A DNA stretch of 64,000 nt, taken from Streptomyces sp. NA02950 (GTDB taxonomy: Bacteria; Actinomycetota; Actinomycetes; Streptomycetales; Streptomycetaceae). A program made the translations under genes and the position numbers. Shown here in pieces: positions 8,611-17,252 of this stretch (position 1 is the stretch's first letter; every line of letters starts with the position of its first letter). The notes beneath the pieces were generated by a model. That model made no database searches and was not told the origin of the DNA. It was given only the letters and a program-made list of their open reading frames with translations. The stretch is from NCBI RefSeq assembly GCF_013364155.1, contig NZ_CP054916.1, positions 3,406,501 through 3,470,500 of the forward strand, in the 5' to 3' direction.

Positions 8611-9150
8611 ATGGCACTCGACGAGCTGAAGTCCGCCCTGCCGGACTACGCCAAGGACCTGAAGCTGAACCTCGGTTCGGTGATCGGCAACTCCGACCTG
8701 CCGCAGCAGCAGCTGTGGGGCACCGTGCTCGCCTGCGCGATCGCCTCGCGTTCGCCGCGCGTGCTGTCGGAGCTGGAGCCGGAGGCCAAGGCCAACCTGT
8801 CGCCGGAGGCGTACACGGCCGCCAAGTCGGCCGCCGCCGTCATGGCGATGAACAACGTCTACTACCGGACCCGGCACCTGCTGTCCGACCCGGAGTACAA
8901 CAACCTGCGCGCGGGTCTGCGGATGAACGTCATCGGCAACCCGGGTGTGGAGAAGGTCGACTTCGAGCTGTGGTCGCTGGCCGTGTCGGCGATCAACGGC
9001 TGCGGAATGTGCCTGGACTCGCATGAGCAGGTGCTCCGCAAGGCGGGCCAGGACCGCGAGACGATCCAGGAAGCCTTCAAGATCGCTGCTGTGCTCCAGG
9101 CCGTCGGCGCCACGCTGGACGCCGAGGCCACCCTCGCCGCCAACGGCTGA
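8611..9150 (+). CDS. ahpD: Alkyl hydroperoxide reductase AhpD
   Basis: A 179-residue all-helical CMD-family disulfide reductase that passes electrons to AhpC, in mycobacteria from the lipoamide of dihydrolipoamide succinyltransferase. Its active site is complete: Glu119, Cys131 and Cys134 in GCGMC, and His138, one residue off the M. tuberculosis numbering Glu118/Cys130/Cys133/His137. The ATG at 8611 follows a weak ribosome site (AGTGAG). It is the second gene of the ahpCD operon. Confidence 0.98.
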   Translation: MALDELKSALPDYAKDLKLNLGSVIGNSDLPQQQLWGTVLACAIASRSPRVLSELEPEAKANLSPEAYTAAKSAAAVMAMNNVYYRTRHLLSDPEYNNLRAGLRMNVIGNPGVEKVDFELWSLAVSAINGCGMCLDSHEQVLRKAGQDRETIQEAFKIAAVLQAVGATLDAEATLAANG

Positions 9151-9178
9151 GCCGAGCGGCACCGGTAGCACGCACCAC

Positions 9179-9214
9179 GAGGGGCGCCCACCGCCACGGC
9201 GGTGGGCGCCCCTC
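9179..9214. terminator. Strong hairpin between ahpD and a convergent gene
   Basis: Arms at 9179-9195 and 9198-9214 are perfect 17-nt complements (GAGGGGCGCCCACCGCC type); the two central bases mean that about 15 pairs form. It lies 29 nt after the ahpD stop and 26 nt before the stop of the minus-strand gene, so it can serve both transcripts. No T-run, as is usual in Streptomyces. Confidence 0.85.
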
Positions 9215-9239
9215 GTCCGTCTTCCCTCACGGGAGGAGC

Positions 9240-10718
9240 TCAGCGGCGCTCGTCTCCGTTCCCCTCGCCCTCGGGGGCCTCCCCGGGCGGAGCGGCCGAG
9301 GGCGGCGCGGTGGGCGCCACCCCGACGGCGGTCGCGCCGTGCGGGCCGGGGACCGCCCGCAGGGCGTTCTCCTTGTTGTACGCACGCAGATAGCCGACGG
9401 CCGTATTGGCCACCGCCACCAGCGGAACGGCGACCACCGCGCCGCCGATCCCGCCGATCAGCGAGCCGCCCGCGACCGAGAGCACCACGGCCAGCGGATG
9501 GACCCGCACCGCCCGGCCGAGGATGAACGGCTGGAGGACATGGCCCTCGATCTGCTGGACGGCCAGCACCACCAGCAGCACCATCGCCCCGGTGAACACG
9601 CCCTGGGTGACCAGTGCGACAACCACCGCCAGCGCGCCGGAGACCACCGCACCGACCAGCGGGATGAAGGCGAAGAGGAAGATGAAGACGGCCAGCGGTA
9701 CCGCCATCGGCACATCGAGGAAGAACAGTCCGACCCCGATGAAGATCGCGTCGATCAGAGCCACCAGCACCGTGCCGCGCACATAGGCGGTCAGGGTGGC
9801 CCAGGCCCGCGGGCCCGCACCCGCCACGCCCTCGCGGGCGGCGGCCGGGACCAGCTTGAGCGTCCAGTTCCAGATCTTCGGTCCGTCGTAGAGCAGGAAC
9901 AGCGTGCTGAACATCGTCAGCAGAACGCCGGTCAGCACCTCGACAACAACCGTGACGCCCTCAAGACCGGCCGAGGTGATCTCCTCGGTGTTGGCGCCGA
10001 CCGCCTCGCGCAGTGACTTGGCGATGTGGTTGATCTGGGCCTCGGTCACATGGAACGGGCTGTGCAGCAGCCAGCGGCGCAGATCGTCGATACCGTCCTG
10101 GACCTTGCTGGAGACCTCGTCGATGTTCTCCATCACCTGCCAGACGACAAACCAGACCACCAGCCCCATGACCACGAAGCCGCCGATGAAGGTGATCGCC
10201 GTCGCCAGGCCCCGGGGTACGCCGCGGTTGCGGAACCGGGTGACGGTCGGTTCCAGCAGCGCGGTGATGAGCAGGGCCACCGTGAAGGACAGCACCACCA
10301 GCTCGATGGAGCTGATGACGCGCATCAGCACCCAGACCGTTCCGGCGAGCACCAACAGCCGCCATCCGGCCTCGGCGGCGACCCGCACGCCCCAGGGCAC
10401 GGTGGCCACCGGATCGGGTCTGGCGGTGACGGCGGGCGCGTAGGCGGGCGGCGCGGGAACGCTGGCGGGCTGCTCCGGACGGGCGGTTCCGCCCTCCCCG
10501 GTACCCTCCGCCGCACCGGAGTCGGGCGCCCCGGATGACGACGACGCGGCGCCGTCGGCGGACGCGCCGGAGCCACCCGGGCCGTCGGCCCCGGATCCCG
10601 AGGCGCTCGCGGCGCCTTCACCGGCTCCGGAGGCGGCGGCCTGCTGGGTCTCGAGCCGGGTGGCGAGCCGGGTCAGACCGGCTCCCAGCCTGCCCACCCA
10701 TTGCGGCAATCTGGACAT
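9240..10718 (-). CDS. AI-2E family (PerM/UPF0118) membrane transporter
   Basis: A 492-residue membrane protein of PF01594. A variable low-complexity N-terminal tail rich in Ala, Gly and Ser (about residues 25-100) precedes the conserved core, with the paired N-terminal helices, a soluble central segment (about 190-250), and the C-terminal helices that contain the family's PLVGAVVSG and GHVLQPFILGRAVRVHPLAVV signature. Family members are linked to autoinducer-2 export or Na+/H+ exchange, but the substrate of the Streptomyces forms is not established. A purine-rich GGGAAAGAGAA precedes the ATG. A short C-terminal tail is acidic and low complexity. Confidence 0.93.
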   Translation of the reverse strand: MSRLPQWVGRLGAGLTRLATRLETQQAAASGAGEGAASASGSGADGPGGSGASADGAASSSSGAPDSGAAEGTGEGGTARPEQPASVPAPPAYAPAVTARPDPVATVPWGVRVAAEAGWRLLVLAGTVWVLMRVISSIELVVLSFTVALLITALLEPTVTRFRNRGVPRGLATAITFIGGFVVMGLVVWFVVWQVMENIDEVSSKVQDGIDDLRRWLLHSPFHVTEAQINHIAKSLREAVGANTEEITSAGLEGVTVVVEVLTGVLLTMFSTLFLLYDGPKIWNWTLKLVPAAAREGVAGAGPRAWATLTAYVRGTVLVALIDAIFIGVGLFFLDVPMAVPLAVFIFLFAFIPLVGAVVSGALAVVVALVTQGVFTGAMVLLVVLAVQQIEGHVLQPFILGRAVRVHPLAVVLSVAGGSLIGGIGGAVVAVPLVAVANTAVGYLRAYNKENALRAVPGPHGATAVGVAPTAPPSAAPPGEAPEGEGNGDERR

Positions 10719-10780
10719 TTCTCTTTCCCTACCCCCAGTTCCCCCTCAGCCGTCGGGAAGACGTTACCGGCTGAGGACAG

Positions 10781-10816
10781 CCGAAACCCCCGACCGGGTG
10801 CGGCCGGGGGTTTCGG
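10781..10816 (-). terminator. Terminator of the SLT-domain gene
   Basis: CCGAAACCCCCG at 10781-10792 pairs perfectly with CGGGGGTTTCGG at 10805-10816 around a 12-nt loop. It sits 39 nt beyond the stop of the transglycosylase gene in its direction of transcription. Confidence 0.8.
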
Positions 10817-10854
10817 GAAGCTCGATCCGGTGTCGGCCGTGCGGCCGGCTCCGA

Positions 10855-11568
10855 TCAGTACCAGCTGTTGGCCTGCCAGAACGACCAGGCGCCGCACGGG
10901 CTGCCGTAGCGGTCGTTCATGTAGTTCAGGCCCCACTTGATCTGCGTGGCCGGGTTGGTGCGCCAGTCGGCACCGGCCGAGGCCATCTTGGAACCCGGCA
11001 GCGCCTGGACCAGACCGTAGGCACCCGAAGAGGCGTTGGTGGCCTTGTAGTTCCACCCGCTCTCGTGGTCCACGATGTTGCTGAAGCACTGGAACTGGTC
11101 GCTCGCCATCATCTGGCGCGCGATGGCCTGGGTCTCGGCGATGGTGTACGAGGCCTTCTGCGGGATGTCGACGGCCTCACGCTTGGCGGAACGGCTCGCG
11201 ACCTCCTGCTTCTTCTCCTCGCGCTCCTTGGCCAGCTTCTCGGCGGCCGCCTTGTCCGCGGCGGCCTTCTTGGCCTTCGCGTCCTTGGCCGCCTGCTTGC
11301 GGGCAGATTCCTCGGCGGACTTCTTCGCCTCCGCGTCGGCGGCGGTGGACTGCACATCCGCCTGCTGCGCCAGAGAAGCGCCCTGCGCCACGGCCTGCTG
11401 CCCGGCGGGTATGTCCGCGAGGAGCGTCGAGTCGGCGGCGGTCGCCTCGATCGGGTCGGACGAGCCCTGCTGCTGCTCGCTACCCGCGGCGACACCGACG
11501 ACGGCGCCCACAGTGGTGACCGCGGTGGCCGAGGCCACTGCGAATCCCCGGACCGAAATCCGGCTCAC
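10855..11568 (-). CDS. Secreted SLT-domain lytic transglycosylase-like wall hydrolase
   Basis: A 237-residue exported protein. A signal-peptide-like N-terminus (about residues 5-30) is followed by an Ala/Lys/Glu-rich segment at 73-130, likely coiled coil, and a C-terminal SLT domain at about 145-237 with the candidate catalytic Glu169 in VDHESGWNY and the ASSGAYGLVQALPG motif. This is the Swl-type layout of Streptomyces germination and growth hydrolases. The GTG at 11568 is chosen because GGAAGGA lies 6 nt upstream; an ATG 6 codons earlier has no ribosome site. Its unusually long upstream region may hold a cis-acting RNA. Confidence 0.9.
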   Translation of the reverse strand: MSRISVRGFAVASATAVTTVGAVVGVAAGSEQQQGSSDPIEATAADSTLLADIPAGQQAVAQGASLAQQADVQSTAADAEAKKSAEESARKQAAKDAKAKKAAADKAAAEKLAKEREEKKQEVASRSAKREAVDIPQKASYTIAETQAIARQMMASDQFQCFSNIVDHESGWNYKATNASSGAYGLVQALPGSKMASAGADWRTNPATQIKWGLNYMNDRYGSPCGAWSFWQANSWY

Positions 11569-11720
11569 TCGGTTTCCTTCCAGCATCGCCCGGTTAGGTG
11601 ACCTCGCGGGCGCAATCGTGCCCCTGGCGCTGTCCTCCCCTTGTTCCGTCCCCGGTTGCGCTCGGTGGGTTCGGCTGGTCACGGGAGGCACGGGCCCGGT
11701 GGGTCCCCCCGACAGAGGGC
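11569..11720 (-). promoter_or_regulatory. Candidate cyclic-di-AMP (ydaO-type) riboswitch leader
   Basis: On the minus strand the leader ends with CCCGCGAGGTCACCTAACC, GGGCG and the ribosome site. This resembles the 3' part of actinobacterial ydaO motifs (CCCGACAGCTCACCTCGCAGGCG type). GGGGA-containing segments lie upstream, near 11640. Streptomyces rpfA and several SLT/NlpC hydrolase genes are controlled by this riboswitch class. The match is by eye and partial; a covariance-model search is needed, so treat as a candidate only. The boundaries are approximate. Confidence 0.35.
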
Positions 11721-11870
11721 CCCGAGGTGCTCGGGCGGCATACGACGAACGCTCTTCAATTCTGGTGCTGCTGTGGTTCGGTACCGCTGGGGGTACTGGT
11801 GTGCCGTATGCGGGGCCTGACAGGACCCACACACTGCCGGAAGCGTGGGCCCGGAGGCAATTCCCCGCTG

Positions 11871-11919
11871 GGTGTGAAAGCTCACACCTCGTTTACGCCC
11901 AGGGATTTCTGGAAATCCC
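11871..11919. promoter_or_regulatory. Two adjacent perfect hairpins/dyads
   Basis: GGTGTGA-AAGC-TCACACC at 11871-11888 and GGGATTTC-TG-GAAATCCC at 11902-11919 are perfect inverted repeats 13 nt apart, lying between the PhoH stop (12009) and the SLT gene leader. They may be operator sites for the SLT promoter or a terminator for the PhoH gene. The first holds GTG-N6-CAC, reminiscent of, but shorter than, CRP-type spacing. Confidence 0.45.
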
Positions 11920-12008
11920 AGCGCAGCAAGACGCCGCGCGGCTAGGCTCCTTGGCCCATGTGCGCGGCGTCCCGTCGCCCATGCCGGTCCCAACCGGCCG
12001 CTATCGAC

Positions 12009-13346
12009 TCAGATGTGGCCGTCCTCCAGCATTTCGGTCACCAGGGCCGCGATCGGCGACCGCTCGGAGCGGGTGAGGGTGACATGCGCGAACAGCGGGT
12101 GGCCCTTGAGCTTTTCGACCACCGCCACCACACCGTCGTAGCGCCCGACACGGAGATTGTCCCGTTGTGCCACATCATGGGTGAGAACCACCCGGGAGTT
12201 GGCGCCGATGCGGGACAAAACGGTCAGCAGCACGTTCCGTTCGAGCGACTGCGCCTCATCGACGATCACAAAGGCGTCATGGAGCGAACGGCCGCGGATA
12301 TGGGTGAGCGGCAGCACCTCCAGCATCCCGCGCCCGACGACCTCCTCGATCACCTCGGCGCTGGTCACCGCGGACAGCGTGTCGAAGACCGCCTGAGCCC
12401 AGGGGCTCATCTTCTCCGCCTCGCTGCCGGGCAGATAGCCCAACTCCTGCCCGCCCACCGCGTACAGCGGGCGGAAGATCATCACCTTGCGGTGCTGCCG
12501 CCGCTCCAGTACCGCTTCCAGACCCGCGCACAGCGCCAGCGCCGACTTGCCCGTACCGGCCCGGCCGCCCATGGAGAGGATGCCGACCTCCTGGTCGAGC
12601 AGCAGATCCAGTGCGATGCGCTGTTCGGCGCTGCGCCCGTGGATCCCGAACGCCTCGCGGTCGCCGCGCACCAGCCGGACCTGCCCGTCCGGGGTGACCC
12701 GGCCCAGCGCCTTGCCGCGCTCGGACTGGAGGACCAGTCCGGTGTGCACCGGCAGTTCGGCCGCCTCGGGGATGTACGCGGTCTCGGCGGCGAACAGATC
12801 GTCCACCTGTTCGGCGGAGACGGCGAGCTCCGCCATCCCCGTCCAGCCCGAGTCGGTGATCGCCAGCTCCGCGCGGTACTCCTCGGCGAGCAGGCCCACC
12901 GAGGACGCCTTGATGCGCAGCGGCAGGTCCTTGGAGACGACGGTGACGTCGTACCCCTCGGCCTGGAGGTTTCTGGCGACCGCGAGGATCCGCGAGTCGT
13001 TGTCCCCCACTCGGCCGCCGTGGTTCCAGAAGGCGGCCGGCAGGACACCGGGGTCGGAGTGGTTGAGCTCGACACGCAGGGTGCCACCCAGTTCGCCGAT
13101 CGGGATCGGAGCGTCCAGACGGCCGTACCGGATGCGGTACTCGTCCAGCAGGCGCAGTGCCTGCCGGGCGAAGTACCCCAGCTCCGGATGGTGCCGCTTG
13201 GCCTCCAGCTCCGTGACCACGACGACGGGCAGCACAACTTCGTGCTCGTCGAAACGGGCCATGGCATTGGGATCGGCCAGCAGGACGCTGGTGTCGAGGA
13301 CATAGGTGCGCCGGTCGTGCTCGCGGCGTTTTGTGCTGGTCACCAC
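12009..13346 (-). CDS. PIN domain-PhoH family ATPase
   Basis: A 445-residue fusion of an N-terminal PIN ribonuclease domain (about residues 13-150) and a C-terminal PhoH ATPase (about 235-440), the PhoH2 layout. PIN acidic residues are in place: Asp18 (VLDTS), Glu47, Asp115/Asp117 and Asp140. The P-loop is GGRAGTGKS at 260-268 and Walker B is FVIVDEAQS. PhoH2 proteins of actinobacteria have been reported to act as sequence-specific RNA helicase-RNases. The start is one of two adjacent GTG codons, with GAGGGGG about 11 nt upstream. It is monocistronic here; no VapB-like antitoxin gene precedes it. Confidence 0.94.
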   Translation of the reverse strand: MVTSTKRREHDRRTYVLDTSVLLADPNAMARFDEHEVVLPVVVVTELEAKRHHPELGYFARQALRLLDEYRIRYGRLDAPIPIGELGGTLRVELNHSDPGVLPAAFWNHGGRVGDNDSRILAVARNLQAEGYDVTVVSKDLPLRIKASSVGLLAEEYRAELAITDSGWTGMAELAVSAEQVDDLFAAETAYIPEAAELPVHTGLVLQSERGKALGRVTPDGQVRLVRGDREAFGIHGRSAEQRIALDLLLDQEVGILSMGGRAGTGKSALALCAGLEAVLERRQHRKVMIFRPLYAVGGQELGYLPGSEAEKMSPWAQAVFDTLSAVTSAEVIEEVVGRGMLEVLPLTHIRGRSLHDAFVIVDEAQSLERNVLLTVLSRIGANSRVVLTHDVAQRDNLRVGRYDGVVAVVEKLKGHPLFAHVTLTRSERSPIAALVTEMLEDGHI

Positions 13347-13690
13347 GGGTGGACGAACCCCCTCGGGAGAGGTCGGGGTGCGACGGCGTCGCGGGAGTGG
13401 GGTCTCCCCGCCACAGGCGGGGGACGACGGACCGGGCCCGGCCCTCCACGGAAGGCCGTGCGCCGGCCCTCCGCGTCATACGCACGATCCGCACAGTCGT
13501 CCGTGTGCAAAGGGCCTCCCGGGCGGACGGCCCGATGCCGTCCGCTGGCAAATCCGACGATGCCCCGTCCCCACCGTTCGCCGGGACAGGGCGTCGACCT
13601 GCAAGGGATATTCCCTCGAACGTGCGGAGCCATGCAACGGCATATGACGGCACGTATATGAACGTTGTGAGACCAGAGCGTCACACGACG
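13347..13690. other. Intergenic region upstream of the PhoH gene
   Basis: I see no convincing gene. The region should hold the promoter of the minus-strand PhoH gene. An AT-richer patch near 13620-13675 (CATATGACG, CGTATATGAACG) is the best place for a -10 element. The short open frames here have no ribosome site and non-protein-like composition. Confidence 0.5.
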
Positions 13691-13726
13691 GCCGGGGCCG
13701 GACGCCGAGCGGCGTCCGGCCCCGGC
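13691..13726 (-). terminator. Terminator after the cis-prenyltransferase gene
   Basis: A perfect 16-bp stem, GCCGGGGCCGGACGCC at 13691-13706 with its complement at 13711-13726, and a GAGC loop. It begins 29 nt past the stop of the minus-strand gene. Confidence 0.85.
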
Positions 13727-13754
13727 CGGTGAACTGCGGTGACGGTGAAGGAGA

Positions 13755-14516
13755 CTAGCCGCCGTACCTGCGGTGCCGGGCGGCGTAGTCGCGCAGCGCC
13801 CGCAGGAAGTCCACCTTGCGGAAGGCGGGCCAGAAAACCTCGCAGAAGTAGTACTCCGAATGAGCGCTCTGCCAGAGCATGAAGCCGGAGAGCCGCTGTT
13901 CGCCGCTGGTGCGGATCACCAGGTCCGGGTCGGGCTGCCCCCGGGTGTACAGGTGTTCGGAGATGAGGTCGATGTCGACGACCTCGGCGAGCTCCTCGAA
14001 GGTGGTGCCCCGGCTGGCGTGGTCCAGCAGCAGCGAGCGCACCGCGTCGGCGATCTCCTGCCGACCGCCGTACCCGATGGCGACGTTGACCAGTATTCCG
14101 TCGATGTGCTCGGTGGCGTGCTCGGCCTCCTTCAGCACCGTCTGGGTGCGGGAGGGCAGCAGATCGCGATTGCCCACGTGGTGCACCCGCCAGCGGCCGT
14201 CGGCCGCCAGGTCGCGCACCGCGTTTTCGATGATGCCCAGCAGCGGTACCAGCTCCGCCTCGGGGCGGTCCAGATTGTCGGTGGAGAGCATCCAGAGCGT
14301 GACAACTTCGACGTCCGTCTCGTTGCACCAGCCGAGCAGCTCCTGGATCTTGCTGGCTCCCGCCTTGTGACCCTGCTCGGTGGTGCCACCGGCGGCGCGG
14401 GCCCAGCGGCGGTTGCCGTCGAGGATGACGCCGATGTGCTTGGGCACCTGGGCGTGGTCGAGGCGGCCTTCCACCCGGCGTGCGTACAGCCCGTACACCA
14501 GGTCGCGCAACTTCAC
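13755..14516 (-). CDS. cis-prenyltransferase (isoprenyl transferase, UppS family)
   Basis: A 253-residue Z-type prenyltransferase that condenses isopentenyl diphosphate onto allylic diphosphates. The diphosphate-binding motif is ILDGNRRWAR with Asp33; later motifs include LWMLSTDNLDR, GYGGRQEI, and the RTSGEQRLSGFMLWQSAHSE block near the C-terminus. Actinobacteria have two such enzymes; the RDLVYGLYARRVEGRL N-terminus suggests the non-UppS (short- or medium-chain) paralogue, but chain length cannot be read directly. I chose GTG 14516 because GAGGGG and GGAAG lie just upstream; an in-frame ATG at 14543 lacks a ribosome site. Product use in decaprenyl or polyprenyl carrier synthesis is inferred. 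Confidence 0.92.
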   Translation of the reverse strand: MKLRDLVYGLYARRVEGRLDHAQVPKHIGVILDGNRRWARAAGGTTEQGHKAGASKIQELLGWCNETDVEVVTLWMLSTDNLDRPEAELVPLLGIIENAVRDLAADGRWRVHHVGNRDLLPSRTQTVLKEAEHATEHIDGILVNVAIGYGGRQEIADAVRSLLLDHASRGTTFEELAEVVDIDLISEHLYTRGQPDPDLVIRTSGEQRLSGFMLWQSAHSEYYFCEVFWPAFRKVDFLRALRDYAARHRRYGG

Positions 14517-14715
14517 GTCTTCCAGCCCCTCAGTGCCTCGCATGGCTCACCATGGCGGTCCGCCCCAAGGCCGACACACTACTGCGGGGCGGCGGGGCTG
14601 GCTAACCGGGGCGCCCGGACGGGGTTGCCCACGGCTCCCTCTCCCGGCCGCCGGGAACCCGGGACGAGCCGTATAGGGTCATCTGTTCCCACCCCCGGAC
14701 CTGGGACGAAGCCCT

Positions 14716-15762
14716 GTGAACGACATCCATGCCCCGTATCGCGCCGCCGAGAGCCGCTACGACACCATGCGCTACCGGCGCACCGGCCGCAGCGGTCTGC
14801 TGCTGCCCGCCCTCTCGCTCGGTCTGTGGCACAACTTCGGCGACGACACCCCGCGGGAGACCCAGCGCGCCATCCTGCGCCGCGCCTTCGACCTCGGGGT
14901 GACCCACTTCGACCTGGCCAACAACTACGGTCCGCCCGCCGGGTCCGCGGAGCGCAACTTCGGAGAGATCTTCGCCCGCGACTTCCGCCCGTACCGGGAC
15001 GAACTCATCCTCTCCACCAAGGCCGGCTACCGGATGCACCCCGGCCCCTACGGCGAATGGGGCTCGCGCAAGTACCTGCTGTCCTCCCTCGACGCCTCGC
15101 TGCGCCGGATGGGCGTCGACTACGTGGACATCTTCTACTCGCACCGCTTCGACGCGGACACCCCGCTCGAGGAGACGATGGGCGCGCTGGCCACCGCCGT
15201 CCAGCAGGGCAAGGCGCTGTACGTCGGCATCTCCTCCTACAGCTCCGCCCGCACCCGCGAGGCGGCCCGGATTCTGCGCGAGCTGGGCGTGCCCGCCCTG
15301 ATCCACCAGCCCTCGTACTCGATGATCAACCGCTGGACGGAGGACGACGGACTGCTGGACACCCTCCAGGACGCGGGCATGGGCTGCATCTGCTTCGCGC
15401 CGCTCGCCCAGGGTCTGCTGACCGACAAGTACCTGAACGGCGTCCCCGAGGGGTCGCGCGCGGCCCAGGGCAAGTCGCTGGACCCGGCACTGCTCACCGA
15501 GGACACCGTGCGGCGGCTGCGCGGACTGGACGCGATCGCCCGGCGGCGCGGCCAGACGCTGGCGCAGCTCGCCCTCACCTGGGTGCTGCGGGACCCCCGG
15601 ATGACCTCGGCGCTCAGCGGGGCGTCCAGCGTGCGGCAGGTGGAGTCGAATGTCGCCGCGCTCGACGCGCCCGCCCTCACCACGGAGGAGCTGTCCGAAA
15701 TCGAATCCCTCGCACAGACCACCGAGGGCGTGAACATCTGGGCGGCCCGCAGCGCGCCGTAA
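14716..15762 (+). CDS. Aldo/keto reductase, YghZ/Gpr type
   Basis: A 348-residue (beta/alpha)8 NADPH-dependent oxidoreductase. The catalytic tetrad is visible: Asp in HFDLANNYG, Tyr two residues after the Asn pair, Lys in STKAGY and His in FYSHRFD. The GPPAGSAERNFG and MHPGPYGEWGSRKYL segments are those of the YghZ (L-glyceraldehyde-3-phosphate reductase, AKR14) group, which detoxifies methylglyoxal and related aldehydes. The GTG start at 14716 is the first plausible start. It is divergent from the prenyltransferase gene and ends in a hairpin. Confidence 0.95.
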   Translation: MNDIHAPYRAAESRYDTMRYRRTGRSGLLLPALSLGLWHNFGDDTPRETQRAILRRAFDLGVTHFDLANNYGPPAGSAERNFGEIFARDFRPYRDELILSTKAGYRMHPGPYGEWGSRKYLLSSLDASLRRMGVDYVDIFYSHRFDADTPLEETMGALATAVQQGKALYVGISSYSSARTREAARILRELGVPALIHQPSYSMINRWTEDDGLLDTLQDAGMGCICFAPLAQGLLTDKYLNGVPEGSRAAQGKSLDPALLTEDTVRRLRGLDAIARRRGQTLAQLALTWVLRDPRMTSALSGASSVRQVESNVAALDAPALTTEELSEIESLAQTTEGVNIWAARSAP

Positions 15763-15836
15763 CACTCAGTGATCATCTTTGCGGGCTCCGTGGGCCGTAT
15801 GTACGCCCACGGGGCCCCGCAGGCCCCGAAATAGAG

Positions 15837-15872
15837 CGGGCCGGTCCGTGGGGGGGAGTACGGACCGGCCCG
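15837..15872 (+). terminator. Terminator after the aldo/keto reductase gene
   Basis: CGGGCCGGTCCGT at 15837-15849 pairs perfectly with 15860-15872 around a G-rich 10-nt loop. A weaker hairpin (CGTGGGC/GCCCACG) precedes it at about 15789-15811. Confidence 0.8.
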
Positions 15873-15950
15873 AGGGGGGGTTTCCACCATAACCCTTCGT
15901 GAGGGGTTGTCCATGCATCGGCGAGGGTGACAATCAGCGCGGCGCTGATG

Positions 15951-16697
15951 TCATCCAGCCCCCAGAGCCCCCAGTACCAACCCGGCGCACGCCCCCAGGA
16001 TCATGCAGGGGCCGAACGCCATGGCGGTCCCGCGCCGCGCCCGCCGGGTCAGGACCAGGGCCGCGGCGGCGAGCGAACCCAGCAGCAGCCCGGCGAAGGC
16101 ACCCACCAGGAGCACGTCCCAGCCGTACCAGCCGAGCGCGATCCCCAGCGTCAGCGCCAGCTTGACGTCACCGAACCCCATACCGCTCGGGCTGATCAGG
16201 AACAGCACCAGATACGCCCCGCCCAGCACCGCCCCGCCCAGCAGTGCCCGCGGCCACGACCCGGCGCTGTGCGGCAGCAGCGCCGCCGCGCCGAGCAGCG
16301 CCGCGGCCCCGGCCGCCATCGGCAGGGTGAGGACGTCCGGCAGCCGGTGCACCGCCAGATCCACCCCGGCCAGCAGTACCCCCAGCGGGGCGAGCAACAG
16401 CCACACCGCCAGCTCCGGACGGGTGCCGACCGCCGCCGCGAGCCCCGCGCACACCAGCGCGGTGAGAACCACCGCGGCCGCCGCCCCACGCCCTCCGTCC
16501 CAGGCACCGCCCCCGCAGCCCGGGCAGCGGGCGGGGCCGAGCCAGCCGCGGGCCGGGCCGGTGAGCACATGCCCGCGCGGGCAGTCCGTGCGCCAGGGCT
16601 CGTCGGGTTCGACGGCCAGCCGGTAGAGGGGACGGGGCACCAGCGCCCCGGCGGCCGCGCCGTACGCGGCGGCGAAGGCGGTCAACAGCGGATGCAC
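15951..16697 (-). CDS. A24 prepilin peptidase
   Basis: A 248-residue polytopic aspartyl protease that should cut the leader of the Flp pilin encoded 5 kb away. The catalytic aspartates fit: Asp113 in GVDLAVHRLPD and Asp177 in the GMGFGDVKL (GxGD) motif. An N-terminal segment (residues 39-61) keeps a C-x2-H...C-x2-C cluster, a remnant of the zinc finger that links the methyltransferase loop in PilD; no full methyltransferase domain is present. The GTG start at 16697 has no ribosome site, but TAGGCT ends 7 nt upstream, so the mRNA is probably leaderless. It is divergent from the DUF192 gene. Confidence 0.93.
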   Translation of the reverse strand: MHPLLTAFAAAYGAAAGALVPRPLYRLAVEPDEPWRTDCPRGHVLTGPARGWLGPARCPGCGGGAWDGGRGAAAAVVLTALVCAGLAAAVGTRPELAVWLLLAPLGVLLAGVDLAVHRLPDVLTLPMAAGAAALLGAAALLPHSAGSWPRALLGGAVLGGAYLVLFLISPSGMGFGDVKLALTLGIALGWYGWDVLLVGAFAGLLLGSLAAAALVLTRRARRGTAMAFGPCMILGACAGLVLGALGAG

Positions 16698-16762
16698 GGC
16701 CCGAGCCTACGGAAGCGCCCCTCGGGTGGAACACTGCGCGGAGGGGCGGAAAGGGGCGCGGA

Positions 16763-17170
16763 ATGGGGCACGGACCGCACGGGGCGGACGGACCGCGGGA
16801 CGGCACCGGGACCCTGCGGGTGTCCGGGGGCGCCGATGGTGTCCCGCTGCTGATCGCCGCCTCCTGGCGGGCCCGTTCCCGCGGACTGCTCGGCCGGGAC
16901 GGGCTGACCGGCGCGATCCTGCTCACCCCCGCCAGCGGGGTGCACACCTTCCGGATGCGGTTCGCCATCGACGTCGCCTATCTCGACCGGCGGCTGACCG
17001 TGCTGGCCGTGCACACCCTGCGGCCCGGCCGGCTCGGGCGGCCCCGGCTGCGCGCCCGCCACGTTCTGGAGGCCGAGGCGGGGGCGATGGAGCGCTGGGG
17101 GCTGCGGCCGGGGGCGCGGGTGGCGGTCCTGTCCGGGCCTTCTCCGGCCCACCCGCCTTCGCTAGGCTGA
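16763..17170 (+). CDS. DUF192 domain protein
   Basis: A 135-residue protein whose middle (about residues 22-125) is a DUF192 domain: ASWRARSRGLLGRDGL, the TFRMRFAIDVAYLD core and the VLEAEAGAMERWGLRPGARV end. DUF192 proteins are small beta-rich proteins of unknown biochemical function, often exported; no signal peptide is visible here. The ATG at 16763 has GGAAAGGGG upstream. It is divergent from the prepilin peptidase gene by 65 bp, an arrangement that suggests, but does not prove, a link to pilus assembly. Confidence 0.88.
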   Translation: MGHGPHGADGPRDGTGTLRVSGGADGVPLLIAASWRARSRGLLGRDGLTGAILLTPASGVHTFRMRFAIDVAYLDRRLTVLAVHTLRPGRLGRPRLRARHVLEAEAGAMERWGLRPGARVAVLSGPSPAHPPSLG

Positions 17171-17252
17171 GCCCCAGGTGTCATGGTGGGGACACATCCC
17201 TCGATCATGGTCGAGGACAACGAGGCAGAGGTACAGGGGTAGGGGTAGCACG

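Noticed and set aside
11871..11888. CRP-type binding site (TGTGA/TCACA)
   Set aside because: The spacer is 4 nt instead of 6, so the geometry does not fit the classical site; kept only as an unassigned dyad.
12009..13346. VapBC-like toxin-antitoxin locus
   Set aside because: The PIN domain is part of a PhoH fusion, and no antitoxin gene lies upstream.
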